In this document: positions 1 through 10,899 of the stretch, piece by piece | Numbering within the stretch: position 1 is the first letter of the stretch | How the letters are laid out: each line of letters begins with the position of its first letter | Translations under genes and position numbers: made by a program | Assembly: GCF_014898055.3 (NCBI RefSeq) | Contig: NW_023600993.1 | Location: 1,550,001-1,614,000, forward strand | Source of the DNA: Talpa occidentalis | Lineage: Eukaryota > Chordata > Mammalia > Eulipotyphla > Talpidae | Reading direction: 5' to 3' | DNA length: 64,000 nt | Notes under the pieces: model-generated | Told to the model about the DNA's origin: nothing | Seen by the model: the letters and a program-made list of their open reading frames with translations, nothing else | Database searches by the model: none

Positions 1-2329
1 GCAGCTGTCCTCAGAGCCCCAGCTGCTCACGGTGGCTCTAGGCAAAACGCACCTTGGCTGGTTTTGACTGATTCGGTGGGTTGCCACTCAAAAATCAACT
101 AAGCTCATATGCCGCCCCCCAGACCCCTGGGGACTGCAGACAACCCAGAATGATAGCTGAGAAAGCCAGAGCGTGAGCAGCAGGAGGAGCAGGCGGGGTT
201 CTTGCAAACGGGGTACAGCGGCCCGGGAAGCTGCGCCTCTCAGCGTCCGCCTGGGGATGCCGGCCCGGCTGCTTACTCCGAGTGTGTGCAGCGCCTGCGC
301 AGAGCGCTTTGACCGTCCCCGGCTTCTTTCTTTCCAAAGAGGGAGGAGAGCATGCAAGTGTTAGTTTTTCAGCACATGCATCCAGTCCTGCTTTTCTGGT
401 CCTGTTTGCAAGCATCTCCACAGCATGTTATTTTTTGTGGCTGTGAGTTGTCATTTACTTGAAGGAAAAAAACAGGATAGGCAGACCCGGGGAAGCAGAA
501 ATCAGGTTAGTCACTGGCCAGGACTCGCCAGAGGCATGATTTGTGGCTTACTGGGCCCTGGCTTTCATTTAGGGTGATGGGAAAGTCTGGAACTAGACAG
601 CAGTGCTGGTGGCACAGGAGCGAGGTGCAATTTAAACGCTGGCTTGTATACCTGATACAGTTCAGATGTGAGCTTTGTGTGTGTTTTGCCACAATAAAAA
701 GAAAAGACGGTCATTCGATGTCCAGTGAGAGCTCATCTGGCCTCTGAATTTAACTGGCTGTTCCAGTGAAGGTGGAGATGGGACTTTTCAAGTAGTAACA
801 GAGAGAACATTCTGTTAAGGGGGCGCACGTTCTGAACCAGGTGTGGCCACCCGCACGTATAAGGGCAAAGGAAGCCAACGCTCAGTGTGAAAGACACTAA
901 ACAGAACTGGCATGTTGAGAGAGAGAGAGGGAGGCTGGCAAAGGACACCAAAGATTACCCAGCCCTTCGTGGGCAAACGTCCAGCCAAACAGGTTTGGCC
1001 TGAAGCAGACCGCTGAGGCCCGAAAGCTTGCCGCCAGTCTCAGTTTCCTTCTGCCGGGAGCCACAAGAAAGGGTAGGCAGGTCCCGGAAAGCCGGGACAG
1101 AAGGAGAGAGTCAGAATGTGCCCCGCAATCCAACACGAGGCCAGGAGAGTGGCTGCCACCGTCCCTGCCCAGGCCGGGAGCAGCCACCCCACACACGTGT
1201 CTGTCACTGGCATCTCTTCCCAGTGTCGCGGCGAGTCTCTCCAGGTCTCCACGTGCCGGGTGGGTGCCAGTCAGAGCTGGGGAAGCCAGAGAGAGCCGGA
1301 ACGCGCGGGCCCAGTTGTCAGCTGAGCGTGGCCACTAAGCTCCTTCCCGGTTCTCAGCAGCCCCCCGCAGGAGTCAGGCTCAGGGCGAGCCGGAAGCTCA
1401 GCTCTTGGCGCCTGAGGCCTCGGCATGGGATGGGCGTGGTGTCTGTAAAAACACCGGGGGAGTGTCCGCCCACCCTTGGGCCCCTCGCCTTGCCCCTCGC
1501 CCCCAGCAGCCTTGGCGGGGGAGGCAGGCAGACAGGACCGCGCCGGGAGCCCAGGCCCCGCAGGCTCCCAACTCAGGAGTGACGCGCCCCAGACGGGCTC
1601 GCGTGGGCGCGCTGGAGGCGTGCTTGTGCTCGGGATCCGCGCCTTGCCGGAGTAAAGGCTCTAACTCCTGCTGAAAGGGAAGCCGATTTACGGGCAGAGG
1701 TGGAAATAATCCCTAGACCACAGCACCCAGCGGGAGGGGCTTGATTTGGGGTGGATTTACCTCACTTTGTTCCCTCTGACCTCATACTACTTCGGCTTCA
1801 TTCACTCAAAACCACACCCCGGCGGCGATAGCGGTGTACGTCGGCGAGAGGCCCCCCGCGAGTCTCCATTTTGTTATCAAAGATCATCCAGTCTGGAAGG
1901 AGCCCCAAGCGACAGCTGGTGGCCGCTCGCTGTGAACACACAGGCCCGCGGGAAAACGTCGGGCAAGGCCGGAGCGTGTCCATCGGGAAGGAAAGGGCCC
2001 ACTTAGACCTGGGGCGCCAACTCAGCCGTGCGCCGCGGGGTGACCTCAGCTCCCCTCCTCGTCTGGGCCCCAGGGCCCCCCTTCCCATGGTGTCACAGCC
2101 GTGCCCGAGACCCCTGGGTGTTCGTAAGATGCCGAGTCCCGTCGCCCTGGGCCCCACGCAGTGCCAGGGGGTTCCCAGGGAGGAGAGACTTCTGCTTCTG
2201 CGTCGCTGGCAGAGCGTCTGTCCTCAGGCCGCCAGGAGCCCGGGGGTGTTCCGTGCTGGGGGGGGGTGTCTCCCAGGTGCCCGCCGGGCGGGTTCCCGGG
2301 GGGCTGCTGAGGCCTGTGCTCTCTTGCAG
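1..2329 (+). other. Probable last intron of CNTN4
   Basis: No exon was recognised here. The stretch precedes the CNTN4 terminal exon and is read as its last intron, because the penultimate CNTN4 exon was not found and should lie left of the window. It is mixed sequence, GC-rich from about 1.0 kb on, and ends in a pyrimidine tract and CAG acceptor at 2327-2329. No repeat family was identified. Confidence 0.5.
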
Positions 2330-2430
2330 ACGCCTACGCGCGGGGGGCCGGGCCGTCCGCCCCCCACGCCTGCACGCTGTCGGCCATCAGCACCATCATG
2401 ATCTCCCTCACAGCCAGGTCCAGCTTGTGA
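2330..2430 (+). CDS. CNTN4: CNTN4 (contactin-4) terminal coding exon, partial gene
   Basis: Contactin-4 is a GPI-anchored neuronal immunoglobulin-superfamily adhesion protein (six Ig and four fibronectin III domains) acting at the axon surface. Only the last coding exon lies here. It follows a CTCTCTTGCAG acceptor, enters with two bases completing a split codon, and encodes 32 residues ending [14 protein letters not shown] then TGA at 2428-2430. This tail agrees with my memory of the mammalian CNTN4 C-terminus and is suited to be the hydrophobic part of a GPI-attachment signal that is cleaved off. Position and strand also fit: CNTN4 lies convergent to IL5RA in human. The call rests on a short peptide plus synteny. 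Confidence 0.82.
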
Positions 2431-4090
2431 CGATCGCCGTCGGGAGGACTTGCTGTTGTCATGTAAGCAACGCGAGCTGGCGGTTTCGGGGACGCCCAGT
2501 CCTAAGCGATGCTGTCACTCGGGTACGTCTTATTACTGGGGAAAAATGTTTTTCGTTTCTTTAGGAATGGCGCTACACAGTACTTCCTCAGAGCAGACCT
2601 AGCTTTGTCTGGTGTCCCTTCGGAGACTCTGCGATGCACTGAAGACATCTGGAACACGATGTTACCAAAGCAGTTTACATATGTCCTTATATGCATATTT
2701 TTTATTATATATTTAGTGTTTTATAGAATTTTTTAAAGTTAACATGAAATGTAGATATTCATTTTCTCCTCTGCTGTACAATGCTATGGGCAGCCACCCC
2801 ACAATCGCTGCTGGAGATGTCTCCTGTAAGGACAGAGGTGGACGGGCACCAGGCCGAGGCGGGCAGCGTGCTGAGTTACTGGGGCGGGCAGCGGAAGACA
2901 CGGCCGGTGTGGGACGCTCTGGACGGAGCGGGCGCTGGCCCAGCGCCTGTGAGCCGTGCGGCCTGTGTCCGGCCTGTGGGGATTCAGGTGCTCAGCACCA
3001 CCTGAGGTGGTTGGGAATGGCTGCGCCCTCGAAGCCTGAACTCAGGCCCAGGGGGCCCCTCCCTGGCCTCGGCACGGGCCCGCAAGACTCCCCTCCACCA
3101 CGGTGACCTGTCTGCATTGTCTCCGACATGGGCTCAGACGTGGCCCGGCCCATAGCGACAGAGACCAAGCGACACTAGCCAGCAGGTCTCTCGGAGAAGA
3201 GATGGTTTTACTGTCTCTGAGTGTCTCTGATTGGAATGTACGTGTCACGCGAGGGTCATTCTCTGTTGACGGGGTCCCCCTCCCTTCCCACGCCTTCTTC
3301 TGTACAGCACGTGCAGCGTGAGTAATAGAGCCCTCCTTCGGAATCAGAATCGTGTATGGACGTGGGCAGATTTCTCGAATTTCAGCAAATAGTTGCAGCT
3401 AAGGAATTTTTTCCATGACTATAAAACATCTTTAGTACAGTTGTATGGTATCTCGACGATCCTCCTGTTTTGCAATAGGTAACCTAGTTGCTTTTTAAGC
3501 TTTACCTTCTAAGTCTTAAAAATCACACATTGGAAAACGACAATATCAACGAACCTGTGTTCTTTCGAGCAGCGCTATTTGTTACCACAGGGAGGTTTTG
3601 TAAGCGGGCACTGGCGAGCGGTGCATCTCCAAGGCAATGAAATTTTCTATGCGGATTTTCATGTAAACATGCCGCCTTCTCTTCTTTCTCAGAGAGCTCG
3701 AATCTGCCTGCAATTTGTCGCTTTTGCTTACAGATCATCTAAGTGAACTCTTCGACGGTCTAGCGACGTTTTTCCAATAAAGTCGAAATCAGGACCCACT
3801 TGTGTAAGAGCTACTAGGGTGGTGAGTGGAAAAATATTGTCAGTATTTCAAGCTGTGTTCCTTTCTTAGTTTGATATGGTTACTTCTATGTTACAGTAAA
3901 ACAAAACTGAAAAAATCACATGCAAAAAAAAAAATCAACAAAATAATAAAATGAATGGAAAAAAAAAAACAAACCACGACACCCAGTAGTTCCCACCCCG
4001 GTGTAAATGCTGTCCGCCAGCGGTCTAGCCGATGTACTCTTTTTTTAAGGTATTGTTAATAAATATTCTGTCATTTGTAAAGACACTCGT
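2431..4090 (+). other. CNTN4: CNTN4 3' UTR (inferred)
   Basis: The sequence after the CNTN4 stop codon becomes AT-rich, unlike the GC-rich flanks, as expected for a neuronal 3' UTR. Canonical AATAAA signals occur at 3776-3781, 3945-3950 and 4058-4063. The last is followed within about 25 bp by a return to GC-rich intergenic DNA, so the major cleavage site is placed near 4080-4090. The true end is an inference. Confidence 0.55.
4058..4063 (+). terminator. CNTN4: Polyadenylation signal AATAAA, likely CNTN4 distal site
   Basis: A perfect AATAAA hexamer sits at the end of the AT-rich block downstream of the CNTN4 stop codon, followed by a T-rich stretch. Two further AATAAA copies lie upstream at 3776 and 3945 and could serve shorter isoforms. 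Confidence 0.5.
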
Positions 4091-7000
4091 CTTCCGGGAG
4101 CATTTGTCCTGCCTGCCTGCCAGGTGCCTGGTTAGCTCACCGTGAATCTGTCAGTTCTCACTTGACGAGGAGTTAAATAGGGGGGGACGAGGAGTCCCTG
4201 CCCGTGACGTCTGCCCAGAGCTGACCCGGGCACAGACCACCACAGCCACTTCCGGTCCTCTTGGGAAGCAGGGAGGGTAAAAGCCACAGGCAAACATCCC
4301 CAAAATCAGACCTGAGTATGTCCTCTTGGTGAGCTCAGTCTAAGTATACTGAGTCTAAGTCGATCTGTTGCGTGAAGGTTTCCTCTCTCCCGAGTCACGG
4401 GGAGGATAAAATCTCAGCCGAGCCTTGAATGTCCTCCTCAGTCTAGTAACCGCCTGGGCTCTGTGCCCAGCCTGAGCCCCAGCCTGACCCTGCCTGCTTC
4501 CCCCTCACCTCTGTGCCTTGTCACGTGGCTGCCCTCCCCGGGACCCCCTGTCTAGGGTCGCTCCAGCCAGCTGACCCCGCCCTGTCCTTGGTGATGGCCC
4601 TCCTGACAGAGCTGCCAGCCTGTCCAGCCACACACTCGGTGACCGATCAGGGACCGCAGTCGGAAGCTCTTGTACTGTTACCTTGCATTTACCTTAACGC
4701 CTGTACTGTTACGTAACGTCCTGACATGTACGCCTGTCTTCCCGCCTAGACTGTAAGCTCCTGGAGGGCAGGGGTGTTGGTCTTATCTTCCATGTACTCT
4801 CCACAGTGCCTAGCACAGTGCCTTGCAATAAATACTCATTGATCAATTGATTGAAGGGGTCTTTGAAGTAGCATCTGCATCAGTTGCCCGCTGTGTGCCG
4901 GACGGGACCCGGCGGGGAAGGCTCTCTCGCTGTGACCTGGTGGGAAGCGGCGGGAGGCCTGGCTTCTAACTTGGGCCTGGAAAAGTCCTTCCCTCTCCCA
5001 GCTCCCCTGTGGGATAGAGGAGGCCCTGGACAAGCTGGGCTGGCGAGCTGAAGGCTTTGTAGGAAGTGCCCCGTCGGCCCCCGTGGTCGGGAGTCGGCTT
5101 CCCTGGCTGTTGCAGGTGGGTCCCCTGTGACAGCAACTCTGACTCGGCTCCCGAGACAGACAAAGGGGTGGCTCAGCGCAGGCCCCTGTGCCGGAAGCCT
5201 GAGTGTGGGGCTTCGGTGAGTGCAAGAGACAGACCCCTGAGCCGCCAGGACGCGGGCTCTGGCGAGGATGTTCCCGGTGCTTTTGGACGGCGACCCGGCG
5301 GTTTCCAGTGTTAACACCAGTCTGTTCAACGCGCGGACTCCTAGGAGAGTCTGGCTGGGCCAACCCAGGCCACAGCCAGACACCTTGATCGCGCATCACA
5401 ACCTGCATGCGTGGGGGGAGTGTGTTCAAGGAAAACCCTTGGACACGCTGAGGTTTCCAGGGGCTGGGACCCCGGGTACAGGGCGCTCAAAGCCGCCATT
5501 CTGCATAGCCCGCGAGGGGAGTTCCCCGCCCTGCTCAGGTGAGCACACCCCTGGAGGGACGGCCGCCTGGGGCTTCGTGCGCATCCCGGGAGCTGTCCTT
5601 GCGGCATCTCCTCAGGTACGTGCTCTCTCTCTCTCTGCCGTGTGACCACCTGTGATTTAACCATATAGAAGGACGCTCTGTTTTTCCAGATCATTGGACT
5701 CTCAGTGCACCCAAGTTTTTATGGCACCCACACACCCTCTATACAACACGGCACCTTTCCTGGGGGCAGAAGACACGGGTGAGAGCTCTCGTTTCTCAGG
5801 TGAGCTGGGATTGCTTTCATTCTGGAGGCAGGAGCCGCCAATGAGCATTTACGGTGGGGTGAGACGATCGGGCTGTTCCAGCTGTCAGATTGTTGATCGT
5901 TTACACCTGAGGAGCCGTGTCCAAGCCTGATTAACCTTGTCTTGGCCGCCCCCATCAGCCTCCCCCTCTGCAGAGCTGCTCAAAGAATGAGGAATTCTAA
6001 AAGGCACATGAATGGCGCACAGCGAGCTCCTGAAACGTCACGTCATCTCTGCAGCACTTGAGGGTGAAGGACCGAGCCAGGTGACGGGAGGGCTGTGTCA
6101 GATCGTCGATGCTGCTTTCTCCTCCGCTGGCGCAGGTAATCAAGGATCGATTGTGTTTTCCTGTGCTGACAATTAGAACAGGCCTCTGCCCAGGCAGCGG
6201 GATTTGAGGGACAGCCTTGCAAAGACACGCAGCCCAGCAGATCGAGACTTGCACCCACCGCCCCGGCAGCTGCACCCGCTGGCAGGAGGCCCCAGCCCTG
6301 GGGTGCATCCTCCACAAACGGTGACTGTTCCGTTAGCCAGGGCTCGTGTTCTCAAGGCCATAGCCGGGGGTAGAATGTGGTGCTTCCCTGAGCCCGGAAG
6401 GGCCGAGGCTCAGCTGGCGCCCTTTGGTCTTCATCTAACACTCGGTGTCTTGATGGAAATGCCAATATTCAATGGCTTTAATAATAAAGCAAATAAAATC
6501 AAAATATTTCACGTCAGTGTTAATATTGACAAAAGAAGTTACGTAGTCGGGTCCTAACGCAGAGCCTGCCTCTGTTTCCATCTGTTCCTGGGGCCTCCAG
6601 GCCCCTCGTCAGCACCACAGTGTCTGCTCCGGAACCGGGGCCCAGCCAGGGGGCGTGTCCCCCTCGCAGGCAGATGCACCTCAGGCCGTGGGCTTGACTG
6701 TGGCCCCCAAGCAAGTGGCCCACGCCCTGCCCCCCCTCCCTAACAAGGCTGGAGGCGGCATCCAGGCATCCTCGTGACCCCTGCCCGCCCCTGCCAGGGT
6801 GGAGTCCCACTGCCAGCCAGGCGTCCGACCTGCCTGGAGGGCCTCTCCCCTGCTGCCAAATGGGCCGAGCAGGTGCTATGTGCTGTTAGGGGAGAACGGA
6901 GGATGCGGGAAACATGTACGCTGGGTGTTAACAGGAAGCGGGCGGGGCTGCAAGCTCAGCAGGAGAAGCGGCTCCTGGCCTTTCTGTCTGCAAGGCGGAG

Positions 7001-7799
7001 ACCAAGAGGCCACACCTGGGGCACAGCCCCAAGCAAGCAGGAGGGGCTGGGGCCACCCTCCTGGAGATGGGCATTGACAGAGGCAGGCGGGCGGGTAGCA
7101 GCAGCAGGAGGGTGAGGCAGGACAGCAGGGCTGTTGGGCTCAGGTCTGGCAACCTGGACTCCCGTGGGAGGAGCAAGGCCTTGTGGCTGCCCTGTTTGCA
7201 CGCAGGGTTGGTGTCGCCAGCTGAACGCGAGCCCCCATCACAGGAGGAGACGACGCCCCCAGCCACTGTGAGCCAGACTGGACCGGGGCAGCCCGGGCCA
7301 GCAGGTGTGGTGGTCACAAGCGGGACGTGGGCGCTGGGAATGACACAGCTTCGCTGCCCGAGGGTATCCCTGTGTGACACCGGGAGAGACTGTGAGGTCA
7401 AAGGGTGTCTGGTCACGCCACTGACCAGGAGGCCGGGGACTCAGATGTGGGTGCTTGTGACTCCAGCCCCCCCAAAGGTTAGACACCCCCGCAGGTCCGT
7501 GACAGCTGGGCAGACTGACGGAGAGATGGCGGTGCACTGCGGGCAGTGACGGTGGTGGGTGGTAGGTGGCCGCTGGACAGCCAGCAGGCGGCAGGTGGTC
7601 GTGGGTGACGGGTGATGGCTGGCTGGGGGGCTGCTGCCCCTCGGGAAGGGAAGAGAAGGGAGGGGAGCCCCAGGGCCCCGAGCCCCTCCAGCAGCCCACC
7701 CAGGTGCGCCCCCCCCCCAGGCGCTGCCCGTCTGTCTGCCGCATCCGCTGTCCGCAGGCCGGAGCCCGCCGGGTGTGCCCCGTGGGCCCGTGTGGCGTG
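4091..7799. other. Intergenic DNA between CNTN4 and IL5RA
   Basis: No coding exon or RNA gene was recognised. It contains an L2 3' tail near 4.74-4.86 kb and a small AT-rich patch near 6.44-6.54 kb. The rest is moderately to highly GC-rich unique sequence with only short, unsupported open frames. Confidence 0.6.
4735..4860 (+). repeat. LINE L2 3'-end fragment
   Basis: The stretch from ACTGTAAGCTCCTGGAGGGC through CAGTGCCTAGCACAGTGCCT to AATAAATACTCATTGATCAA matches the characteristic 3' end of the ancient mammalian L2 element in forward orientation. The 5' limit is uncertain and the copy may extend further left. Confidence 0.75.
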
Positions 7800-9100
7800 T
7801 CCGACGCGGGACCGGCCATGGCGGTGTCAAGCCCGGCCTGGCCACGGGGCGGCGGGAGGGCGGCGGGGAGGGGGCGGGGAGGGCGGCGGGGAGGGGGGCG
7901 GGAGGGCTGAGGGCTCTGTCAGGGGGCAGAGCGGGGCTCCGAAGAGCGGAGCGCCCCGAGAGCGCAGTGATGGGGCGCGGGTCTCCCCTGGGAAGGGGCT
8001 GTGCTCTTCAGCACCACGCGCCCCAGCTCCTCGCCCAGCTCAGCGCCCCGCCCTGGGGGGAGAGACGGGGCGCCCCTGGGGGCTGCCCGTGGCCCCGGGG
8101 CGGAGGGGAGGGGGGCCACGCGGCGAGAGGGACGCTGGCCCTTTAAGGGGCTTGCAACCTTTGAACTCTGACCCCTGGGCGCTGCGTGTCAGAGCGGGGA
8201 CTGTGGGGTCGCAGGAGCAGCGGGTGGCGGAGGCGAGGCCCAGGGCGCGGCAGCCGTGAGTCCGCGGCGCGGGGGAGCTCGGGGCGCGCGGGGGGGGGCA
8301 GTGGGGGGGGGGGGGGCGGCCGCGGGGCGCGGGGGGAGGGCGGGGGGAGCGCGCGTTGGGGGGCGGCCGGGGTCCTCGTCGCCCAGGAGCGCGCGGGGCC
8401 GGGCGGGGGCGGCCGCGCTCGAGTCCTGCCCCGGGAGGGCGCGGGCCGCTGGGGGCGCGGCGGGGGCGCTGCGGGGGCGGCGGCCGGCAGGGAGGCGGGC
8501 GGCGGGGGCCTGCAGAGGGGGCGCCGTCCCGCTGCGGCCCGGGGGGCGGTGGCGTCTGCGCCGCTGGGCGGGCGAAGCTCGGGCTCCCGCCGCCCCCCCC
8601 CCCTCCCGCCCGCCCGGCGCCCCCCTGCCCGCCCCGCGCGCCCGCCCTGCCCTCCGCCCGCCGCGGGTCCAGCGCGCCGCCCGCGCCCCGGGAAGGGACG
8701 CGCCCCCCGTGGAGAGCCGGGGCCTCCCCGCGCTGCCCGCGCTCCCACGGCCTGACGGCAGGGTCCGGCCGCCCCGAGCGCAGCCCCTGCGGCCTCGCAG
8801 CCCCGCCGCACGCCCAGGGCGCCCCCGAGGCCGGCGCTCCCGTCCCCGCCGGTCTCCTGGCCCGGTGGCGCGGCCGCTGCGGGGCGCGGGGCGGTTGCGG
8901 GGCCCTGAGAGCGCCTCTGCCTTCTCGGGGCACGCGCCGCCCCCAGGGCTGGGGTTCGGGACTCCCACGGCCGAGGTGTGGCCGGCGGCTCCCGCGGCAG
9001 AACCCCACGGAGGGCCGAGGCCCAGCAGGGAGCCCTGAGGCAGGACCCACCATGCGTGGAGGCTTCCCGGACGAGGCCGGTGGGGTTTGGGTCCCCAAAG
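7800..9100. promoter_or_regulatory. Orphan CpG island
   Basis: This block is extremely rich in G+C and CpG, with long G-runs (about 8289-8320), repeated GGGGAGGGCGGC-like motifs near 7855-7910 and C-runs near 8598-8612. It looks like a CpG-island promoter but lies between the convergent 3' ends of CNTN4 and IL5RA, where no promoter of either gene is expected. A consensus 5' splice site (GTGAGT, 8256-8261) follows a stop-rich GC segment and could end a noncoding first exon. Its long open frames are a by-product of base composition and show no recognisable protein. Confidence 0.55.
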
Positions 9101-10812
9101 TCTGCGCATGGGCCCCGCAACCAAGCCCGGGCCTGGGCGGCCTGCGTGCCTGACCTGGGCACGCGCGCCCCGGAGGGGGCGGAAGCGTCGCCTGAGGCCC
9201 AGGGCGTGAGGTCAAGGCCACAGCCCTGCAGGGAGCACAGCCCCAGAGGGGTGGCCTGGTCCCCCCAAGAGTCACCCCTCCCAGCCCCTTGGTGGAGCTG
9301 ACCCACTCTCCAGGTTTCCGGGCTCTGCTTTGACAGAGGCGAGCGGGACCCAGGGCAGCTGTGTCCAAGCGTGCGGGAACAGGGGTGAGCCCAGCACCCC
9401 AGGGCCTGCCCCGGAGACTGGGGGCGCCCCTGCAAGCGGCCTGGGGTCATCCTCTTGCTGCCCTGCACCTCCTAGGAGACAGGGGAGGCCCCAGCTGGGC
9501 CCTGGTGAAGTCGCTGCACCCTGGGCAGGGCCGTGCTGGAGGGTCAGCCCAAGGGCGTCCCTCCCCAGCTCTACAGGCTGGAGGTGTGAGGTTGGGTGTG
9601 CAGGGCCGTCTGCCTCTTCTCATATGTTCTCACATGGGGGAGACCGTCACAGGCACTGCCCCAGGGTGAGCCCCACCAAGTGTCTGATCACCTCCAGGCC
9701 CCCACCTGCTAACAGGCCCCACGGGGGGCTTCCAGCATAGGACCCCAGGGACACCAAACTCTGCCCCATGCACGGGAGTCACAGTGTTAGCAGCTGCGCG
9801 CCTCTGTCCTGGGCTGAGCGCCTGAGGCTCTGGTGGTTCTCAGAACAGCCCCAGGATCTGGCTGACCTTTGGCGTCAGCCCGGACCGAAGGGACTCCTGG
9901 AGCACACAGAGGACCCTCCCCAGAGCCCCGGCCACTCCAGGTCCATCTGCTCCTCCCGCCCAGACACGCTCCCGGGTCTGCAGGCACCACAGACCCATCA
10001 CAGAGGCCCCGTCTAGATGTGAACTCAGAAGAGGGGTCGCTGGCCACCCTGGGCACCCGCAGATCCGAGAGGGAGGGAGACCCTAACTTCCGTAAGCTGC
10101 TCTCAAGTCTTGGCCAACAAATGTCCCTTCTTGACCAGCGCAATACCCTTCTCCACCCAGCTCCGCTCAAGGCCTCTCTCGGCCCTCCTGAACAGCAAGG
10201 CTGCCCCTTGAGGTACAGCCCCCAGCAGGACCTGCCGCACTGCCGGGGCCATGCAGGACCCGCACTCTCTGTGAGGCAGGCTGTCTCCAGCGCCGCAGGG
10301 GTCAGCCGTGGGGCCTGAGATGACACCTCTGCCTCCTCCCACCCTCCGCCTCACGCATGCGCCTTTTGAAGGGAAAAGTATCTTAGAACTCAGGAGAAAG
10401 ACAGGCAGCAGGCTCCCATGCGCCGATCCCAGCTGACACGCCTGGCCAGCACACGGATGCCCTCCCCCGGGGATGCGGGTTGAGTTCAGCAGGCAAACCG
10501 GGACTCCCCGGGGGAGGGCGCTGGAACCAGCCTTAAAGCAGTCTCTTGCACCAAAGATGTTTCTCAGCTCAGTTATGGGAATCACGAAGGTGGCGGGAGG
10601 GAACGCTCGCCCTGCGCAGCACAAGACCTGGCAGGCTGGTCAGATCCATCCATCGCCCCCAGGGAGGGAGGAGAGTTCAGCAAAGCACCCAAAGTTTTAG
10701 GAGTGACATCTGGGTGTAGTGCCCGCAGCTGCATCGAGGGGTCAGGAGTCCGGACAGCGCTGGGCGAGAAGCCAGGCCCGCGTCGGCACCCAGGTCCCGC
10801 TGAGCAGGGCCG
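9101..10812 (-). other. IL5RA: IL5RA 3' UTR and downstream flank (limit unknown)
   Basis: This lies directly downstream of the IL5RA stop codon on the minus strand, so it should hold the IL5RA 3' UTR. I see no minus-strand AATAAA or ATTAAA hexamer between 10812 and about 9000, so the 3' end could not be placed. No other feature was recognised. Confidence 0.4.
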
Positions 10813-10899
10813 TCAGAACACCGTTTCCTCCCGGATCTCGAGCCCGGGCTCGTGCACGTAATTGATGACTTCGATTCCCACTTGGCTGGAACCCGCTTC
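10813..10899 (-). CDS. IL5RA: IL5RA last coding exon (residues 390-417)
   Basis: Encodes EAGSSQVGIEVINYV, then PGLEIREETVF and TGA (10813-10815). This aligns without gaps to the human cytoplasmic C-terminus. The acceptor is GTCTTACAG. Confidence 0.95.
   Translation of the reverse strand, partial: EAGSSQVGIEVINYVHEPGLEIREETVF

Noticed and set aside
8040..9368. 442-codon open frame on the minus strand in the orphan CpG island, and overlapping frames on both strands
   Set aside because: All six frames are long here because AT-rich stop codons are rare in such GC-rich DNA. The proteins are Pro/Arg/Gly/Ala-rich with no domain.
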